Below, piece after piece: positions 58,784 through 64,000 of a DNA stretch of 64,000 nt (the stretch's first letter is position 1; the number at the start of each line of letters is the position of its first letter). Origin of the DNA: Thiomicrorhabdus sp965603495 (GTDB lineage: Bacteria > Pseudomonadota > Gammaproteobacteria > Thiomicrospirales > Thiomicrospiraceae); NCBI GenBank assembly GCA_965603495.1, contig CBFDDF010000003.1:192259-256258 (forward strand), written 5' to 3'. The notes below the pieces were generated by a model. The model made no database searches. It saw only the letters and a list, made by a program, of their open reading frames with translations, and was not told the DNA's origin. The position numbers and the translations under genes were made by a program.

Positions 58784-60541
58784 CTACTTTTCCTGAGCAA
58801 TATATTGGCGTATAGAAATCAAACGATTCTTAATACTAGAAACATCAAAATTTACTTTTTGTGAATCCGCTGATGCCAGTGCTTGAGTATAGTACTGAGC
58901 GGCCAACGGGTATTTGCCTAAATGATCCAAACTAACCGCTAAATTGACCATGAAATCGGGATTATTCATATCTAACGCATAAGCTTTAAAATAGCACTCC
59001 TGCGCAGCGAGCCAATCGTTATTAGATGAGTATAAATTACCAAGCGCATATTGTAGAGTCGACGAGCTAGGATAGGTATCAACCATTTTTAAAAGGGAGT
59101 CATTCCACTCTGAATTCAATTCAATACTTGTAGAAAGATTGGCGATTGCCTCATAAACAACAAGGCTTTCAGGCTCAACCTCTAGAGCCTTTTGATAATG
59201 CCCCATTGCTAGCCGCGGTTGATTTTGAGAAGCTGAAATCCCTCCGAGACCAAGCAATGCAGTTAAATTACGCGGATCAATCGACAACACACGCTTAAAT
59301 TTGCTTTCTGCTAACTCTAATTGCCCACTCTCATAAGCAGCATAAGCCTCCGTCAAAAAAGTTTCAGTGCTATTATCAACCATTAAAGCCCGTTTACTCT
59401 CGGTTACCACGGTACGACTACGAGGAACTTTTTTAATATTCACTTTAGCAGAAGGTTGGTGTGAATCCGCATGACTATTTGAAGCAGAGTTTACCTGTAA
59501 AGAAACCGATTTAGATGCCCTTTTAAGTTTTGCATCGATAGCACCGCTATTATCGAGAGAAACGACTTCCTCTGCATCGGAGCTAGTTTGCGAACGGTTT
59601 TGGAAATCATTCGCTGACAGGTCACTTCCCTGGTCAACAGTCTCAATGGGAATTGCCTTTGAAGTCATCGATAGTTCAGCCTTACTAGCCACGCTCTCTA
59701 CCGTTGGCGATTTTATCTTCGGCAAAGAAAACTCCATCTTAGCCAATTCGTACTTACGCATGCTGTTTTCTAGTTCTTCATTCTGCTCCTGATAATACAT
59801 CAATCCGTAAAAACCAATTCCAAAAAAGAATAAGACCATCACTAAAAAAAATAACCCCTTAGAATAAATAGGCTTTTTGCTTCTCTTTGGTTCAGATGTT
59901 AGTGCACCAGATAATAAAATAGGGTTTTGCTCGAGGGGTTTGGAATCATCGACTGTAGCAGCCGTATAACCAGGTAATGCATTCATACTCCACTCAAAAC
60001 TATCCTGATCATGTTCATCAAGATTATTCGCAAAGTTAGATGAGTTGCTATCTAAATTAAGAGGTGACTGGTCATAGGCATTAGAGGTTTCAGTTCTTAG
60101 AGTTTCTTCAATCACAGGTTCATCGATAGGCTCGTTGAAAATAAAATCTAAATCATCGGTGGCGGCGGGCTCCTTAAAGGCACTAGTAGTGGAATCATCT
60201 TCCTCAAAAACATCTAATGAAGAACTCATATTGTGTGTTACAGAGGTATTATCAGGATGGATATCAGCAAGAGTGGCACTACTGGGTAATTCACCTGACA
60301 TTTCGTTTAAAGTAAATTCTGGATTGGATGCCGTCTTAACATCTTCTATCAAAGGGGATTCGTCTTCAACTAACGGTTTTATACTAAAGCCTTCATCAAG
60401 AGTCGATAATTTTAAAGCAGGGACATCAGAAATACTGAGTGTATCTAATTCAGATGGGGGGATTGCGACAGCATTAGCATCATCTTTAGCTCGCTTTTTT
60501 TCTTCTGCCGCTTTCTTTAGGGCTTCTAATAAAACACTCAT
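58784..60541 (-). CDS. mshN: MshN-like TPR protein
   Basis: A 585-residue protein with a long acidic, disordered cytoplasmic part (residues 1-230), one membrane segment (GLFFLVMVLFFFGIGFYGLMYYQ, about 230-252) and a periplasmic C-terminal part of at least four TPR repeats (AYAAYESGQLELAESKFKRVLSID onwards). MshN proteins have this overall plan, although the N-terminal part here is unusually long. It probably stabilises the secretin or aligns inner and outer membrane parts. The first residues (SVLLEALKKAAEEKKRAK) are a short basic helix. It lies between mshL and mshE, and mshE follows without a gap. Confidence 0.87.
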   Translation of the reverse strand: MSVLLEALKKAAEEKKRAKDDANAVAIPPSELDTLSISDVPALKLSTLDEGFSIKPLVEDESPLIEDVKTASNPEFTLNEMSGELPSSATLADIHPDNTSVTHNMSSSLDVFEEDDSTTSAFKEPAATDDLDFIFNEPIDEPVIEETLRTETSNAYDQSPLNLDSNSSNFANNLDEHDQDSFEWSMNALPGYTAATVDDSKPLEQNPILLSGALTSEPKRSKKPIYSKGLFFLVMVLFFFGIGFYGLMYYQEQNEELENSMRKYELAKMEFSLPKIKSPTVESVASKAELSMTSKAIPIETVDQGSDLSANDFQNRSQTSSDAEEVVSLDNSGAIDAKLKRASKSVSLQVNSASNSHADSHQPSAKVNIKKVPRSRTVVTESKRALMVDNSTETFLTEAYAAYESGQLELAESKFKRVLSIDPRNLTALLGLGGISASQNQPRLAMGHYQKALEVEPESLVVYEAIANLSTSIELNSEWNDSLLKMVDTYPSSSTLQYALGNLYSSNNDWLAAQECYFKAYALDMNNPDFMVNLAVSLDHLGKYPLAAQYYTQALASADSQKVNFDVSSIKNRLISIRQYIAQEK

Positions 60542-60556
60542 AACTATTCCACTTCT

Positions 60557-62260
60557 CTAATAATTACTTGTTTTCAGAAAGCGCCCAACTTGTTGCAAGT
60601 CGCCGTTATCGACATCAGGGTTTTTGATGATTACGGGACGAATAAAAATTACGAGTTCCGTTTTAGTGGTGGCGTCAGCACGAGATGAAAATAAATCACC
60701 CACCATCGGAATATCACTTAACCATGGAACCCCATCACGAGAATTACTGTTTTGGTCCTCAATCAGACCACCAATGATTGCTGTTTGACGATCCTTAAGC
60801 TTTAAAACCGAAGACATCTCTTTTTCTTGTATTATCGGAATTAAACTTGAGATATCAGCTAATTCTGGATTAGGATCTTGAATTTCACCAATTTTCCTGG
60901 AAATAGTTGGTCTAACGTTCAGCGTAACATCCCCTTCTTCACTCACAAAAGGCGTGACACTCATTGTAAAACCAACTGGCACAGTGTGTATTTCAGTTTC
61001 ATATGTTGAAGTGGCTGCGGTTGTTGAAGTAGCAGCTGTAGTATTCACATCGACAGTAAAATAAACAAGATTATTAACCACTTTTAATAAAGCAGTTTGG
61101 TTGTTGATGGCCATGATTTTTGGACTGGATAAGACCTTAGAATCACCAAACTGCTTCAACAGGTCCAATTTTGCCAACATATTCAGCCCGCCACTTGCAA
61201 TGGTTCCAGCAGTGCCAACAGCATTGAATGTACCAATCGACAAGCCGGTATTAGGCTGATTAGTTAGTGTCCGTCCTAATTCAAATCCTAAACCATCTCT
61301 ATTAATTAAAGACCAATCGATTCCTGCTTGATAGGAATCATTTAGGGTGACCTCCACAACCGTTGCTTCAATCAGTACTTGTCGGTCTGCACGGATACTT
61401 ACATCGTCAATATATTGCTTAATAGCCTTATGCTTTATATTAGTGGTATAGACAGAGATAACACCAGCCTCAGGATTTATAACCGTGTTCTGTGACAATC
61501 CCATACTCTTAACGGCTACAGGAGCCGAAGACTCTCCGCCAGGCGTTCTTGGAGGAAGGGCAACTACTGAATAAGGATCTAACTGCGCAAGTAGAGCGAT
61601 ATTACTTTCTAGTCGAGCCCAAAAATTATGCTCAGATTTGACTGAAACTTTGGTAGAACTCCCACCTTGACCCGTTGTAGTAGAGCCGCCACCTGCAGAT
61701 ACATTCATTTTCATTTGAATTGCATCTTCACTGGTTTTGTTGATATTAACGTAATCGACATTGTAATTTCGCCACTCAGGAAAATCGGGTTTTATAACAA
61801 TTGTATTGCCCTGTAGAGCATAAATAAAACCTGCCTGTGCTGATAATCTATCAAGAATTTTATCTAAAGGCTGGTTTAAAGCGTTGATTGTCGCCCGCCC
61901 AGTGATACCATTATAAATATCAATCTGTTTACCCGCGTCCTTTGAGATTTGAAATAATAACTCTGCCACGGGCACATTTACAGCCGTTAGTGAGTAGTTT
62001 GAAGCAGGCTTTGAGTAAAATAAAGGGAGCGTAGGTTTTCTCTTATTCACAATAGAAGGGATGGCCGAACTCTCCGAGACTACATCCTCAATTTTTCTCT
62101 TTGCAAGGATATGCCCATCTGGTTTCAATGAATCAGAAACGGGGGGCGCCAATGGTTCTCTCTTAACGGCAGAGTCATTACATCCTGACAAGCTCATTAC
62201 CACAACAGTAAAAGCCAAAATTGAAACACTGTGTTTAACTTTAAGATTATTTACTAACAT
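60557..62260 (-). CDS. mshL: MshL, secretin of the MSHA pilus
   Basis: A 567-residue outer-membrane secretin. From the ATG at 62260 (GGAA five bases upstream) it begins MLVNNLKVKHSVSILAFTVVVMSLSGC, a lipoprotein signal with lipobox LSGC. The N-terminal STN-like domain (PVAELLFQISKDAGKQIDIY) is followed by a Gly/Ser/Thr-rich linker (MNVSAGGGSTTTGQGGSS). The C-terminal secretin domain includes VLIEATVVEVTLNDSYQAG, LKVVNNLVYFTVDV, SVTPFVSEEGDVTLNVRPTISR, LKDRQTAIIGGLIED and the closing KTELVIFIRPVIIK. It overlaps the mshM-like gene by 14 bases. Confidence 0.94.
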   Translation of the reverse strand: MLVNNLKVKHSVSILAFTVVVMSLSGCNDSAVKREPLAPPVSDSLKPDGHILAKRKIEDVVSESSAIPSIVNKRKPTLPLFYSKPASNYSLTAVNVPVAELLFQISKDAGKQIDIYNGITGRATINALNQPLDKILDRLSAQAGFIYALQGNTIVIKPDFPEWRNYNVDYVNINKTSEDAIQMKMNVSAGGGSTTTGQGGSSTKVSVKSEHNFWARLESNIALLAQLDPYSVVALPPRTPGGESSAPVAVKSMGLSQNTVINPEAGVISVYTTNIKHKAIKQYIDDVSIRADRQVLIEATVVEVTLNDSYQAGIDWSLINRDGLGFELGRTLTNQPNTGLSIGTFNAVGTAGTIASGGLNMLAKLDLLKQFGDSKVLSSPKIMAINNQTALLKVVNNLVYFTVDVNTTAATSTTAATSTYETEIHTVPVGFTMSVTPFVSEEGDVTLNVRPTISRKIGEIQDPNPELADISSLIPIIQEKEMSSVLKLKDRQTAIIGGLIEDQNSNSRDGVPWLSDIPMVGDLFSSRADATTKTELVIFIRPVIIKNPDVDNGDLQQVGRFLKTSNY

Positions 62261-63809
62261 TGCTAATTCCATGCTGTTTGAGTTTATTGGATGTAAATCC
62301 CAGATTGCTAGACAACTGTTTTACCGTTGTAATATATGGCTTACTAGCTAAAAACTTCTGAGGTAGTTCGTTGATAGAACGTAGTAATTCAGGGTAACTT
62401 TTGGAGGCAATATAAAAAACCCTAAGCTTGAACCTGTCAGCTTTTTGATTGAAGTCTATCAGAATATGCAACGAATCAATAGGCATTTCGTTTTGTTTGT
62501 AAAAGGCTACCACCGAATCAACTTCATCCAAAGTAAATACCGCTAACTGTACGACATAACTATCAGCAGGCAGCCCAGTAATCCAAAAATGAGATTCAGT
62601 ATGTAATTGCAGCAAAGTGGATAATTTATTGGGGTCGTTTATAAGGGCATTTGGGTCATTAGAGATGTATTCAAACCCAGGTAGAGAAATTAATCCTAAA
62701 TCAGGATGAACAATAGATTCAGATACTGTTAAAACATCAGCTTTAGTAGTTTTGAGCACTGAATCAAGTTCACTTGATTCTTCAATCGCAGCAGGCGCTT
62801 TTTTAAGTAAATCGGTGGAACTCGATACTTCATTAAGACCATTGATTGATTCAACTAACTCATCATCATGACCATTTAAGTGTACAGAATTAAATGAGCT
62901 ACCCATTCGATCAGAGTAGAGCACGTAAAATAACAATATCAATAACAAACTAAAGATCAGAACTGAATAAAAAGTCTTCTTATCCAAGATATCACTTAGC
63001 GAACTAAACTCCTTCAAATCCGGCAACAACTTAATATGTTTTTTAGTAATCAGTGAATCGCCAGAACCATATGCAGACATTAACAATTTATCAGCAATAA
63101 TATTAATTGTTCTGGGTAAACCGGAAGACATTTTATGAATTTTCTTGGAGATAGCTGCATCAAAAAGATCTAAACCTTCATAAGAAGACTTACGCATTCT
63201 GTAATTAAGGTAAGTTTTAACCTCTTCAGGGGTTAGTGGAGGAATATAAATATTAAAGGAGATTCTACTTTTAAGCTGTCTGATACTTTCATTTTGTAAC
63301 GCAACATCCAATTCGGGCTGTCCAAAAAGTACAATCTGTATAAGCTTATCATCACTTGTTTCTAGGTTGCTTAATAACCTAATCTCTTCAAGCACATCAA
63401 GTGTCATCGATTGCGCTTCATCTATAAGCATTACAACTTGCCTACCTTCCGAATGCAATCTGACTAACTCCGTCTTCAAGGTGTTTAAAAGTGTGAACTT
63501 AAGCATTGAGCTATCTACAACAAGGTGAAGTTCAGCACAAATATATAGGATCATATCTTTAGCAGAAAGATTTGGTGAATTAATATAGACAATAGAAAAA
63601 TTTGGAGGCAATGATGTTGCCAACAGACGTAGTAACATTGTCTTTCCGCAACCAACTTCCCCTGTTACCTTAACAATACCATCACCACGACTTATTGTAT
63701 AAAGCAGAGCGTCAAGAATTTCTTGCCTTGAACCATGTTTATAAAAAACACTAACGTCAGGTGTGGTTTTAAAGGGAAGATTTGTCAGTCCAAAATATTT
63801 TCTATACAT
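62247..63809 (-). CDS. mshM: MshM-like AAA ATPase with C-terminal SPOR-like domain
   Basis: A 520-residue protein, first gene of the operon in the window. It begins MYRKYFGLTNLPFKTTPDVSVFY, the typical opening of ExeA/MshM ATPases. Walker A is VTGEVGCGKTMLLRLLA (about residues 48-64) and Walker B is VVMLIDEAQSMTLDVLEEIRLLSN. A membrane segment (TFYSVLIFSLLLILLFYVLYS, about 281-301) leads to a periplasmic part that ends in a SPOR-like domain (SYVVQLAVFTLDEVDSVVAFY to SINELPQKFLASKPYI). This should bind peptidoglycan and help insert the secretin through the cell wall. Operon position supports MshM, but the SPOR-like tail is closer to ExeA/DamX architecture. Confidence 0.87.
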   Translation of the reverse strand: MYRKYFGLTNLPFKTTPDVSVFYKHGSRQEILDALLYTISRGDGIVKVTGEVGCGKTMLLRLLATSLPPNFSIVYINSPNLSAKDMILYICAELHLVVDSSMLKFTLLNTLKTELVRLHSEGRQVVMLIDEAQSMTLDVLEEIRLLSNLETSDDKLIQIVLFGQPELDVALQNESIRQLKSRISFNIYIPPLTPEEVKTYLNYRMRKSSYEGLDLFDAAISKKIHKMSSGLPRTINIIADKLLMSAYGSGDSLITKKHIKLLPDLKEFSSLSDILDKKTFYSVLIFSLLLILLFYVLYSDRMGSSFNSVHLNGHDDELVESINGLNEVSSSTDLLKKAPAAIEESSELDSVLKTTKADVLTVSESIVHPDLGLISLPGFEYISNDPNALINDPNKLSTLLQLHTESHFWITGLPADSYVVQLAVFTLDEVDSVVAFYKQNEMPIDSLHILIDFNQKADRFKLRVFYIASKSYPELLRSINELPQKFLASKPYITTVKQLSSNLGFTSNKLKQHGISNVSK

Positions 63810-63955
63810 AAACTTATCACGTCAAATAAAATCCATTCTACACAAAACAGCAGTTCAGACGGCTTATAATTTGAAAATATAGTTACATTTAGTGTAATTT
63901 TAGAAGAAAAAAAGACGTATTTGCACAAACCAAATTACATCTATGAATTTCATGC

Positions 63956-63995
63956 AAAAAAAAACCCGCTACACCTAAAGGTATAACGGGTTTTT
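63956..63995. terminator. Bidirectional hairpin terminator at the right edge
   Basis: AAAAACCCG (63960-63968) pairs with CGGGTTTTT (63987-63995), and an inner TA/TA and ACC/GGT pairing surrounds a TAAA loop. It is followed by T and preceded by A tracts, so it can act in both directions. It probably ends whatever lies to the right and isolates the mshM promoter region (63810-63955), where I cannot fix a promoter. Confidence 0.8.
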
Positions 63996-64000
63996 AGAAT

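Noticed and set aside
63854..63863. TTCAGACGGC, the reverse complement of the core Neisseria DNA uptake sequence, upstream of mshM
   Set aside because: It occurs once where chance alone gives a fair probability, and the genome clearly iterates a different sequence. I treat it as coincidence.
1..64000. tRNA, rRNA and CRISPR arrays
   Set aside because: I saw no cloverleaf-like sequence with a T-loop, no rRNA text and no regularly spaced repeat-spacer pattern. The iterated palindrome is irregularly spaced and not a CRISPR repeat.

Overview
The window looks like a chromosomal segment of a free-living Gammaproteobacterium. The lpoA-yraN pair, sspA-sspB, epmA-efp-epmB and an MSHA-type pilus operon are gammaproteobacterial in type and arrangement. 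A complete mevalonate pathway replaces the usual MEP route at this locus, which within the class is known from lineages such as Legionella and Coxiella. My best guess is a relative of the Thiotrichales sulfur oxidisers (Thiomicrospira/Thiomicrorhabdus type), but nothing here proves that. Genes are tightly packed apart from one accessory region near the left end.

Layout. 1-676: end of lpoA, then yraN. 677-7859: accessory region with unrelated single genes (an MBL-fold protein with a changed metal motif, DUF3465, cupin, Dps, ZIP metal transporter, Tat-exported Cys-Gly protein, HEPN protein) separated by long non-coding stretches. 7923-17531: methyltransferase, a two-subunit AddAB-like helicase-nuclease, a YgjP-type peptidase and an EAL-like/HDOD protein. 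17795-28153: RNA and nucleic-acid genes (pseudouridine synthase, HIRAN, DEDD exonuclease, cold-shock domain), HDOD, gamma-glutamyltransferase, LemA with an HtpX-like peptidase, SYLF, DUF3392 and parvulin. 28392-34901: HMG-CoA reductase, type 2 IPP isomerase, HMG-CoA synthase, two GHMP kinases and diphosphomevalonate decarboxylase. 34974-39023: sspB-sspA and the EF-P lysylation set. 39104-50373: polyprenyl-phosphate arabinose synthesis (UbiA-type phosphoribosyltransferase, PAP2-like protein, DprE1-like, DprE2-like), two GT39 transferases, GDP-mannose synthesis, an acyltransferase and a GT2-GtrA fusion. 50444-53087: DTW protein, GNAT, RmuC. 53084-63809: MSHA biogenesis genes on the minus strand, ordered M-L-N-E-G-I-J-K.

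The most unusual signal is a 12-bp perfect palindrome, ACCAGGCCTGGT, present 17 times without mismatch in 64 kb (random expectation is far below one). Six copies lie inside genes and eleven between genes. Seven of those eleven punctuate the accessory region, mostly at gene or module boundaries, and one is the centre of a 42-bp perfect palindromic terminator. The accessory region also holds three related non-coding modules that begin or end at this palindrome: two in direct orientation and one inverted and diverged. They share two hairpins whose stems differ by compensating base changes, which points to a conserved structured RNA or DNA element. Two hairpins resembling eroded integron attC sites lie in the same region. 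Together these suggest a cassette-like accessory array built around a genome-wide iterated palindrome. The mechanism is inference.

Functional links: mevalonate-derived IPP would feed the polyprenyl carriers used by the arabinose and mannose glycan genes. Those genes, together with the MSHA operon, suggest a cell surface rich in glycans and pili.
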